A DNA stretch of 64,000 nucleotides, taken from Vibrio parahaemolyticus (GTDB lineage Bacteria; Pseudomonadota; Gammaproteobacteria; Enterobacterales; Vibrionaceae). The translations under genes and the position numbers were made by a program. Positions 29,220 to 35,917 of this stretch are shown here, piece after piece (within the stretch, counting starts at the first letter, position 1; each line of letters opens with the position of its first letter). Under the pieces are notes generated by a model, which worked only from the letters and a program-made list of their open reading frames with translations, was not told where the DNA came from and made no database searches. The DNA is taken from positions 372,001 through 436,000 of the forward strand of contig NZ_UHIL01000001.1 of the NCBI RefSeq assembly GCF_900460535.1. Direction: 5' to 3'.

Positions 29220-30077
29220 ATGGAAAACGATGTAATTTTGAGTGTAAAAGACCTCGAAGTGGAATTCATCACGGATGATGGCCCGGTAAAAGTACTCCAT
29301 GGCGTGAACTTTGATGTTCGTTCAGGACGAACGCTCGGTCTCGTTGGTGAGTCTGGCAGTGGTAAGAGCGTGACCTCAATGTCCATCATGGGACTGTTGC
29401 CAAAGCCTTACGGCAATATTGTCAATGGTGAAGTTAACTACCGAGGTACCAATCTGGTGTCGCTACCAGCGGAAGAAATGTACGCCATGCGCGGCGACCG
29501 CATTTCGATCATTTTCCAAGACCCAATGACGGCATTGAATCCAGTGCATACCATTGGCCGCCAACTGTGCGAAGTGTTGGAATTACACCGTCCTGAGCTA
29601 GGTAAAAAAGAGCGCGAATCCTACGCGGTAGAAATGCTGGCTAAAGTGAAAATTCCAATGCCAGAAAAGCGCCTCAACGAATACCCGCACAACCTATCTG
29701 GTGGTATGCGTCAGCGCGTGATGATCGCAATGGCACTCGCATGTAAACCAGATATTTTGATTTGTGATGAGCCAACGACGGCACTGGATGTAACGGTACA
29801 GGCGTCTATCCTTGAACTAATGAATGAACTTCAAGAAGAAACGGGCATGGCAATGATCTTCATTACCCATGATTTAGGCGTAGTTGCTGAAGTGTGTGAT
29901 GACGTTGCGGTAATGTATGGTGGTCGTATTGTCGAAAAAGCGGAGATTTTTGAGCTGTTTGACAATCCGCAGCACCCTTACACGGAACGTTTGATGGGCT
30001 TAATGCCAAGTTTGGACAACGAACCTAAGCAGATGATTGATATCAAACCAATCGATGCCAGCATGTTTGCTAGCTAA
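29220..30077 (+). CDS. Peptide ABC transporter ATPase, OppD/DppD family
   Basis: The 285-residue ATPase has Walker A (GESGSGKSV), the signature LSGGMRQR, Walker B (ILICDEPTTALD) and the H-loop (ITHDLG). The C-terminal oligopeptide-transporter extension (HPYTERLMGLMPSL) is present, but the cysteines of an Fe-S cluster seen in some DppD proteins are not evident. AAGGA at 29210-29214 precedes the ATG. It forms a pair with the next ATPase. Confidence 0.93.
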   Translation: MENDVILSVKDLEVEFITDDGPVKVLHGVNFDVRSGRTLGLVGESGSGKSVTSMSIMGLLPKPYGNIVNGEVNYRGTNLVSLPAEEMYAMRGDRISIIFQDPMTALNPVHTIGRQLCEVLELHRPELGKKERESYAVEMLAKVKIPMPEKRLNEYPHNLSGGMRQRVMIAMALACKPDILICDEPTTALDVTVQASILELMNELQEETGMAMIFITHDLGVVAEVCDDVAVMYGGRIVEKAEIFELFDNPQHPYTERLMGLMPSLDNEPKQMIDIKPIDASMFAS

Positions 30078-30113
30078 CTGGTGCAAAGTGAACAAGTCAT
30101 AAAAGAGGATGTT

Positions 30114-30953
30114 ATGGCCAAAGAAGTATTAAGAATTGAAAATCTTAAGCAGCACTTTGTATCTGGTAAAGGACTGTTTAAGAAGGGCTACACGATCAAA
30201 GCTGTAGACGGCGTTTCCTTGTCGGTTTCAGAAGGAGAAACATTGGGACTCGTTGGTGAATCCGGCTGTGGTAAAAGTACCTTAGGACGTACGATTCTAA
30301 AATTGTATGAGCCAACAGAAGGTAAGATTTTCTTTGAAGGCAAAGACATTACAAAGCTCTCTGTCAAAGAGATGCGCTCGTTGCGTAAAGACATGCAGAT
30401 TGTCTTTCAGGACCCAATGGAGTCACTTAACCAGCGTCACACCATTGGTATGATTTTGGAAGAGCCGTATATCATCCATAAAATAGGCACTCCTGCAGAG
30501 CGTAAACAATGGGTGAAAGAGCTGTTGGTGAAAGTTGGCTTGCCTGAAACGGCTGTGAACCGTTATCCGCACGAATTCTCTGGTGGCCAGCGTCAGCGTA
30601 TTGGTATTGCTCGTGCGATAGCACTGAAGCCAAAGCTGTTGATTTGTGATGAATCAGTATCTGCACTGGATGTATCGGTTCAGGCGCAAATTCTCAACTT
30701 GCTGCTACAACTTCAACAAGAAATGAACCTTGCCATCATCTTCATCTCTCACGATTTGTCGGTGGTTAAGCATGTCTCCGATAAAGTTGCGGTGATGTAC
30801 TTTGGTAAAGTGGTGGAAGCGGGGAATGCGAAAGAAATTTACGCGAACCCACAAAACGATTACACCAAGAAACTGCTCTCCGCGATTCCGATTACCCATC
30901 CTAAATATCGCAAGAAAAAGCGTGTGGCAGAAAAAAAGCAGCAAGTGGCGTAA
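30114..30953 (+). CDS. Peptide ABC transporter ATPase, OppF/DppF family
   Basis: The 279-residue ATPase has Walker A (GESGCGKST), signature FSGGQRQR, Walker B (LLICDESVSALD, with Ser in place of the usual Pro after DE, as in many OppF proteins) and H-loop (ISHDLS). E. coli YejF is a fused double ATPase; here the two halves are separate genes. AGAGGA at 30104-30109 precedes the ATG at 30114. It ends the operon, which is followed by a terminator at 30977. Confidence 0.93.
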   Translation: MAKEVLRIENLKQHFVSGKGLFKKGYTIKAVDGVSLSVSEGETLGLVGESGCGKSTLGRTILKLYEPTEGKIFFEGKDITKLSVKEMRSLRKDMQIVFQDPMESLNQRHTIGMILEEPYIIHKIGTPAERKQWVKELLVKVGLPETAVNRYPHEFSGGQRQRIGIARAIALKPKLLICDESVSALDVSVQAQILNLLLQLQQEMNLAIIFISHDLSVVKHVSDKVAVMYFGKVVEAGNAKEIYANPQNDYTKKLLSAIPITHPKYRKKKRVAEKKQQVA

Positions 30954-30976
30954 GCCGTGCCACCATCGCATTCAAG

Positions 30977-31011
30977 AAAACACGCTCCGTTAAATAAACG
31001 GGGCGTTTTTC
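30977..31011 (+). terminator. Terminator of the peptide transporter operon
   Basis: AAAACACGCTCCGT (30977-30990) pairs imperfectly with ACGGGGCGTTTTT (30998-31010), with the sequence TAAATAA as loop and a U run after it. Confidence 0.8.
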
Positions 31012-31082
31012 TTATGTATCCTTTTTTATCTTGCATGCTAAACTCAAAGCTTATCTCTTTGGTTTTGCTTGGATAATTGGCT

Positions 31083-31508
31083 ATGCCATCAAATTTACCT
31101 AAATCGTTCAGTCGCCCATTTTTAAAGATGTTCCACATCTTAGAAGCGGTTCTGTTGGTCGCTATTACCTTGGCAACTATTTATGCCATGGCTCAAGAGT
31201 TCATTCATGTTTTTGTTGAGAAGCGAGTGCTGTTGACGGACATCTTATTGATGTTCATCTATCTTGAAGTTTTAGCGATGGTGCAGCAGTTTGTAATGAA
31301 CGGTAAGATCCCCGTTCGCTATCCTATTTATATCGCGATGATGGCCATTGCTCGCTACATCACCTTAGGTATGAAAGAGTTGGATGCCACTTTGGTGGTT
31401 TGGCTTTCTATTGCGGCGTTTATCTTGGCGGCAGCGACCTTGGTGATTCGCGTTGGACACCACTATTGGCCGTATGTTGACAACCGAACCTTGGAAAAAG
31501 ACGAATAA
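31083..31508 (+). CDS. psiE: PsiE-family inner-membrane protein
   Basis: The 141-residue protein has four membrane helices (for example EAVLLVAITLATIYAMA and WLSIAAFILAAATLVI) and matches the phosphate-starvation-inducible PsiE family in length and in the segment RYPIYIAMMAIARYITLGMK. Its function is not known. No Pho box was seen upstream, so phosphate control is not supported here. It is the last core gene before the island. The ATG at 31083 is preferred over TTG at 31077. Confidence 0.85.
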   Translation: MPSNLPKSFSRPFLKMFHILEAVLLVAITLATIYAMAQEFIHVFVEKRVLLTDILLMFIYLEVLAMVQQFVMNGKIPVRYPIYIAMMAIARYITLGMKELDATLVVWLSIAAFILAAATLVIRVGHHYWPYVDNRTLEKDE

Positions 31509-31511
31509 AAT

Positions 31512-31536
31512 AAAGCCCCGCATTAAGCGGGGCTTT
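31512..31536 (+). terminator. Terminator of psiE
   Basis: AAAGCCCCGC (31513-31522) and GCGGGGCTTT (31527-31536) form a perfect stem with a short ATTA loop, just after the psiE stop codon. Confidence 0.85.
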
Positions 31537-31562
31537 CAATATGTAATCTAAATGTTTTTAGA

Positions 31563-31583
31563 TTATTCGATGTTTTGGATCTG
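31563..31583. repeat. Left att-like copy of the yicC 3' end
   Basis: TTATTCGATGTTTTGGATCTG matches the last 21 bases of yicC (44487-44507) at 18 of 21 positions, in the same orientation. It marks the left end of island A, just after the psiE terminator. Confidence 0.65.
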
Positions 31584-31653
31584 AATGTTGATTTATTTGT
31601 AAAAATTCACTTATATCAACATTTATTGTGTCTAAGTCGTTATTTTATATTTT

Positions 31654-31673
31654 TTAACCACCACATTACCCAC
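31654..31673. promoter_or_regulatory. Putative recombinase arm-type sites, left end
   Basis: TTAACCACCAC at 31654-31664 is followed by TTACCCACC at 31665-31673. The same two motifs recur at the right end of island A (40474-40510). They overlap the stop codon of the cyclase gene. Confidence 0.5.
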
Positions 31674-32355
31674 CGACTGGTTCTTTATAGACATAACTTT
31701 TGAGTGAGTCGTTTTTACTTTGTTTGTTTTTATACATATCTTTGTCTGCTCTCTCTATTAGTTGCTTTGCATCTAAATGTTCAGGCTCTCTTGCCTTATG
31801 GTACACGTAAGATCCAACTGAAACAGAAAGGTAGAAATGCTGTCCATCAATACGTATCGGCTCCTGAAGCTTAGTTCTTTTTTGTAAGCAGTTACACCAA
31901 CTCGTGGTTTTTTGGTGGTCGTAGTTTGGGAGGATGGCAATGAATTCATCTCCTCCAAACCTAGCTATCGTCTGCTTTGGTAGTTGCATTTTTTTCAAGA
32001 TATTACCTAGTCTTTCAATCATTCTATCTCCGACAACGTGACCAGCAGAGTCGTTAATTTTCTTCAACTGATCTAAATCGATAAATACCAGTGAGAAAGT
32101 TCCAATATCATTATCTTGAATTAGAGACTCTATGTGTGTAATGCCTTGATCACGAGAAGATAAGCCAGTCAAAAAATCAACACTTAAACGCTTCTCTAAG
32201 AGTAAAACTCTATTTGTAAGTTTTTGATTTTCAATCTCTAAGTCTGAAATTTTTTTTAGTATGTTTTTAAGTCCAACATTATTAGGGAGGGACATGTTTT
32301 GTTCATCAATAAGAGAAATGCTACGGGCATGAGTGTTGCCTTTACTTTTTGACAT
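31666..32355 (-). CDS. Soluble diguanylate cyclase (GGDEF)
   Basis: The 229-residue protein makes cyclic di-GMP from two GTP. Residues 30-57 form a coiled coil that can hold the dimer; the GGDEF domain follows (about 60-215) with an intact FGGDEF motif at 133-138 and the metal/base-binding FIDLDQLKKIND segment at 91-102. The product-inhibition RxxD site five residues before the motif is missing (LPKQ instead). There is no membrane or sensor domain, so control is probably at transcription. It is transcribed away from the small gene at 32765; two WYL-type operators lie between them. GAAGG precedes the ATG. Confidence 0.88.
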   Translation of the reverse strand: MSKSKGNTHARSISLIDEQNMSLPNNVGLKNILKKISDLEIENQKLTNRVLLLEKRLSVDFLTGLSSRDQGITHIESLIQDNDIGTFSLVFIDLDQLKKINDSAGHVVGDRMIERLGNILKKMQLPKQTIARFGGDEFIAILPNYDHQKTTSWCNCLQKRTKLQEPIRIDGQHFYLSVSVGSYVYHKAREPEHLDAKQLIERADKDMYKNKQSKNDSLKSYVYKEPVGG

Positions 32356-32399
32356 ATCGTTACCTTCAATATCTTGATTGATCTTAGGTTACTTTGTTA

Positions 32400-32418
32400 T
32401 GCGGCAAGTTATGTCGTA
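32400..32418. promoter_or_regulatory. Putative WYL-regulator operator 1
   Basis: TGCGGCA-AGTTA-TGTCGTA is an imperfect copy of the palindrome TGCGACA-N5-TGTCGCA. It lies 45 bases upstream of the cyclase start. Confidence 0.5.
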
Positions 32419-32458
32419 GTAGGTGGTTAAATGAATCTATTGCTGGAAACATTTTGGC

Positions 32459-32477
32459 TGCGACATTATGTGTCGCA
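32459..32477. promoter_or_regulatory. Putative WYL-regulator operator 2
   Basis: TGCGACA-TTATG-TGTCGCA is a perfect 7-bp inverted repeat with a 5-base spacer, 59 bases from operator 1. The remaining 409-base gap between the cyclase and the gene at 32765 is AT-rich and shows nothing else clear. Confidence 0.6.
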
Positions 32478-32764
32478 TTCAATCGTAGACAGTGGCATTA
32501 GTAGTGGAGTTTTATTGTGGATTTTATTAATTTGTATTTCACTTATATATGTAAGTTATCTAAGTGTAAGCAAAATTAATAATCTTTATTGGTAGCCTAT
32601 TGGTTATCAAAAATAACTTTTATAGTGGATCATTAAGAGTATTCAGTTATGAGTGCAATGAGCTCAGAAGCATGGCTTTTAAAGGTTATCTGTTTTAGTC
32701 GTATTGATAGATTGTTTAACTACAAAATAAACAACGTTGAATTAACAGTTGGTAAGGAGTCATT

Positions 32765-33094
32765 ATGGGATTTTTCGATTCATTGGTTAGTGCAGGAAAA
32801 TCGGCAGTTAAGGCAGTGAATGACGCTGCTTTAACTCAAACCTTAGAACAATGGGAAAAGGTAAATCGAGCACCAAGTGAGCGCGTCAGAGATTACTATG
32901 ATAGAAATAATCAGCAAGACAAAAATTCGCCTTTAAAAAGGGCTCTTGCTATTGCTGCATTACAAGACGGTAATCTATTTTCAAAAGATCAAGCAGCAAA
33001 AAAAGCCCTGCTTAATCTTAGAGAAAAAATAGCTTTTGAAAATGACCAGAAAGCACAAAGCTTGATTAGAGCTATAGATAATTTAGAGCGATAA
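32765..33094 (+). CDS. Small hypothetical island protein
   Basis: The 109-residue protein is helical and charged, with an amphipathic N-terminus (MGFFDSLVSAGKSAVKAVND) that could lie on a membrane. It has no signal peptide and no cysteines. I do not recognise the family. AAGGAG at 32754-32759 supports the ATG. It lies upstream of the WYL operon in the same direction and appears to share its regulation through the operator at 32459. A role in the same system is inferred. Confidence 0.7.
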   Translation: MGFFDSLVSAGKSAVKAVNDAALTQTLEQWEKVNRAPSERVRDYYDRNNQQDKNSPLKRALAIAALQDGNLFSKDQAAKKALLNLREKIAFENDQKAQSLIRAIDNLER

Positions 33095-33131
33095 TATTAT
33101 TACTTTTCGCTACCCTCTCATGAGCACAAGG

Positions 33132-33263
33132 TTATGGGAGGGATAACGACATCAACTTAGCCCCCTCCTTCGATGTTTCGATCTCATTCTCCTCTAACGT
33201 GCTGACTTTGTAGCTGACAGTCACTAACTTACCTCTGAGATCAGTATACCGAAGTAAAATTCG
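33132..33263 (-). pseudogene. Possible coding remnant
   Basis: On the - strand 43 codons are open from just after a TAA (33266-33264) to a TAA at 33134-33132, reading RILLRYTDLRGKLVTVSYKV and onwards in protein-like composition. There is no start codon near its beginning. It may be the C-terminal end of a lost gene; chance is possible. Confidence 0.25.
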
Positions 33264-33295
33264 TTATTTTTTGAACTTTTTCTGGTTGATATTTG

Positions 33296-33314
33296 TGCGA
33301 CACAACTTGTCGCT
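33296..33314. promoter_or_regulatory. Putative WYL-regulator operator 3
   Basis: TGCGACA-CAACT-TGTCGCT matches operator 2 at 13 of 14 arm positions, with the same 5-base spacing. It lies 117 bases upstream of the WYL gene start. Confidence 0.6.
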
Positions 33315-33430
33315 GGAATCAAATATAATTTGTGTGCATTAAGTCACATGATGGATTAGTTTCACATGTATAGTATCGATGTTCTCATTTATGGAACGAA
33401 TGTCACGATAGATTTAAACAACGGAATAAC

Positions 33431-34417
33431 TTGGCTTTGTCGAAAAGAAAAAGTACACAAGACTCATTAGTTCTTGTGCTTGAAATACTTAAACGAATCC
33501 CTAAGCACAGAAAGATAACGGCTCTAGAAATACGAGAGCAATTAGAAGTAATAGGCATTTCGAGAGATATAAGAACAATACAACGCAATCTAGAGATGTT
33601 GAGTGAACACTTTCCCATAGATAGGGATACTCGCTCTAAGCCTTATGGGTACAGTTTTGATAGAAATAGTCACGCACTAGGAGTGAGCTCACTTAATGCT
33701 CATGAATCTTTACTCTTGGCTTTAGCAGAGAAGCACCTAAAGTTACTGCTACCAAAAGATGTAATGCAGTCACTAATACCTCACTTTACGGAGGCTAGGT
33801 ATAACCTCGAGTTTGACCCTAAAAACCATAAAGATCGTGTTTGGAAAGATAAAATCAAAGTAGTGCGAGAGTCTCAACCTCTTCTAGCGCCAAAAATTGA
33901 TAACAAAGTTTTGGAAAATATAAGTAAGGCATTGTATGAAGATCGTTTATTGACCGTAACCTATCACAATGCCAATAAGCAAGTTAGAACATCTACAGTT
34001 ATGCCGCTCGGCCTTGCACAACAAGGAGTTCGACTTTATCTAGTGTGCCGGTTTGACGGTTTCAACAATGAAAGAAGCTTAGCCGTTCATCGTATAAATG
34101 ATGCGATAGTTTCGTCATTTAATTTCAAGAGACCGGAGAGCTTTTCGTTGGCTAAATACGATTCTGACGGAAGATTTGGTTTTGGCGAGGGAGAGTTGTG
34201 TCGAGTTCAGTTTGATATAGATAAACAGGCAGGATACCACCTTGTTGAGACACCGTTATCGGAAGACCAAGTCATAGAAGAGTTGGGAAGTACCTATAGA
34301 GTATCAGCCACAGTCATTGATTCATTCTTACTTGATAAGTGGCTTAAGAGCTTTGGAACAGACGTCTGTAACATCTATAAAAAGAAAGGAAATAGCAATG
34401 TTTATTCAGCACCTTAA
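33431..34417 (+). CDS. WYL-domain transcriptional regulator
   Basis: The 328-residue protein has an N-terminal winged-helix domain (about residues 10-70: ITALEIREQLEVIGISRDIRTIQRNLEML), a middle WYL domain (about 155-235, LTVTYHNANKQVRTSTVMPLGLAQQGVRLYLVCRFDG) and a C-terminal extension (WCX). Proteins of this type, such as BrxR and CapW, often control phage-defence loci by binding inverted repeats. It starts at TTG 33431 with GGAA upstream and overlaps the next gene by 20 bases. The palindrome at 33296 suggests that it controls its own operon. Confidence 0.88.
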   Translation: MALSKRKSTQDSLVLVLEILKRIPKHRKITALEIREQLEVIGISRDIRTIQRNLEMLSEHFPIDRDTRSKPYGYSFDRNSHALGVSSLNAHESLLLALAEKHLKLLLPKDVMQSLIPHFTEARYNLEFDPKNHKDRVWKDKIKVVRESQPLLAPKIDNKVLENISKALYEDRLLTVTYHNANKQVRTSTVMPLGLAQQGVRLYLVCRFDGFNNERSLAVHRINDAIVSSFNFKRPESFSLAKYDSDGRFGFGEGELCRVQFDIDKQAGYHLVETPLSEDQVIEELGSTYRVSATVIDSFLLDKWLKSFGTDVCNIYKKKGNSNVYSAP

Positions 34418-34790
34418 TGATGAACAACAAGCCGCATTATATTACTTCTCTAAGGAGTTAATTGCAGCTGATGGATACGTTGATGAACGAGAAACTCTAC
34501 TTTTGGAGGGAATCACTGCTCAATGTAACAACAGTGTCAATTTAGGTAAAGCGTTTGATATTAAAAAGCTTTCTGCGATCTTTTCAGAAAAGGCGCAGAA
34601 AATGGCGTTTCTAATTGAATTAGTTGGTGTTGCTTACGCGGATCAGGTAATTGAAGAAAGTGAAGACAATTTCATAAAAAGTGTAGCGGAAAGCCTGAAT
34701 GTGGACTTGTCAATCATAGAAGAGTTAAAGGATTGGGTTCAGCGCCAGATGGCTCTTGTGCTCGAAGCAGAAAAATTTTTGGAGAAATAA
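34398..34790 (+). CDS. TerB-like domain protein
   Basis: The 130-residue protein has two similar helical halves of the TerB type, each with an acidic DG/E motif that could bind metal (FSKELIAADGYVDERE at about residues 17-32, and VAYADQVIEESEDNF at about 76-90). TerB domains occur in tellurite-resistance and several phage-defence systems and often at the membrane. AAAGGAAA at 34383-34390 serves the ATG, which lies inside the WYL gene; the next gene begins two bases after the stop. A sensor or adaptor role is inferred. Confidence 0.78.
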   Translation: MFIQHLNDEQQAALYYFSKELIAADGYVDERETLLLEGITAQCNNSVNLGKAFDIKKLSAIFSEKAQKMAFLIELVGVAYADQVIEESEDNFIKSVAESLNVDLSIIEELKDWVQRQMALVLEAEKFLEK

Positions 34791-34792
34791 GC

Positions 34793-35857
34793 ATGCCATT
34801 ACCATTTATTTTAGCAGGTGCTGCTGTTGCAGCAGCAAGTTATGGAGCTAAAAAAGGCTACGATGGGTATCAAGATAAGTCTGAAGCAAACGATATTATT
34901 GAGTCTGCAAAGAGAAAGTACGATGAAGAGAGAACTGTTTTTGACGAACAGAATGAACAGACAAATAAAAGTTTAACCAGCCTCGGTGAGTTTCAACTAC
35001 AAGTTGGTAACGATTTTAAAGAGTTCAGAACTATTGCAGAAAAGCTTTTAGTTAAATTGAACCAATCCAACTCTAAAGACCTAGAAATTGACTTCCCTCA
35101 GCATAAGCTTGATGAGATAGATGGTCTCGCGTTATCTACAACAGCTTACATGAGTAAGGTCGCTGGAGCTGGTGCTGCTGGTGCTGCCGCTGCATATGCT
35201 GTATACGGTGGCGTTATGGCTATGGCTGCCGCTTCAACAGGAACACCGATTGCCGCTCTATCTGGCGCTGCTGCATACAACGCAACTATGGCCGCTATTG
35301 GTGGAGGTTCCCTTGCTGCTGGTGGCTTCGGTATGGCTGGAGGTGCGATGGTTCTTGGTGGTGTTGTTGCAGCTCCTATTATGGCGATTGCTGGGTGGGC
35401 TTTTGCCTCTCATGCGGAAGAAGCATTGAGCGATGCAAGAAAAACTCGATCTGAAGTTAACGAAGCTGTAGGTAAGATGGTGCAGGGGCGCAAACAATTG
35501 GCCAAAACTAAGCTATATGTCGATAGGATTTACGCAGAAATAGATCGTCTGTATTCAATATTTAAAGAGTACTTTGATAGCCTAAAAGCTTTTGAACAAT
35601 TGATCTCGAACAAAACGGATATTTCCAAATTTGAAGATGAAGTAATTCTTCTAATTAAAAATGGCTACCAAATTGCAGCAATCCTCACTGATATCATTAC
35701 AACACCGCTGTTTAAACCTAAAAAAGATGCACAGGGTAATGTGGTGTTAAATGATGAAAACATCGTTGAAATCGAAACCGATAGCGATGGAATGCAAGTG
35801 ATCAATGAGTCTGGAATAAAAGCTACGCTTGCAAAGTCGAGTAATACTCACAAGTAA
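34793..35857 (+). CDS. Gly/Ala-rich membrane protein with flanking coiled coils
   Basis: The 354-residue protein starts with a short hydrophobic segment (MPLPFILAGAAVAAASYG). A coiled coil follows (about 30-110), then a very Gly/Ala-rich hydrophobic stretch (about 123-205, with GAGAAGAAAAYAVYGGVM and GGGSLAAGGFGMAGGAMVLGG), and a second long helical region (about 210-300). A hydrophobic hairpin held between long helices recalls helical pore-forming proteins, but I cannot assign a family. The acidic C-terminus looks disordered. It is the third gene of the WYL operon. A membrane-acting role is inferred. Confidence 0.72.
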   Translation: MPLPFILAGAAVAAASYGAKKGYDGYQDKSEANDIIESAKRKYDEERTVFDEQNEQTNKSLTSLGEFQLQVGNDFKEFRTIAEKLLVKLNQSNSKDLEIDFPQHKLDEIDGLALSTTAYMSKVAGAGAAGAAAAYAVYGGVMAMAAASTGTPIAALSGAAAYNATMAAIGGGSLAAGGFGMAGGAMVLGGVVAAPIMAIAGWAFASHAEEALSDARKTRSEVNEAVGKMVQGRKQLAKTKLYVDRIYAEIDRLYSIFKEYFDSLKAFEQLISNKTDISKFEDEVILLIKNGYQIAAILTDIITTPLFKPKKDAQGNVVLNDENIVEIETDSDGMQVINESGIKATLAKSSNTHK

Positions 35858-35878
35858 GTACTGTTCTCGAAGAGATAT

Positions 35879-35900
35879 AAAGGGAGGTTCTCTCCCTTTT
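35879..35900 (+). terminator. Intra-operon hairpin with short U run
   Basis: AAAGGGAG (35879-35886) pairs with CTCCCTTT (35892-35899); one more T follows, so the U run totals four. It lies between the membrane-protein gene and the nuclease-like gene and may lower expression of the latter. Confidence 0.55.
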
Positions 35901-35917
35901 CAATGGAGCTGTATGGT

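Noticed and set aside
31077..31083. Pho box control of psiE
   Set aside because: No CTGTCAT-type repeats were seen in the upstream 130 bases.
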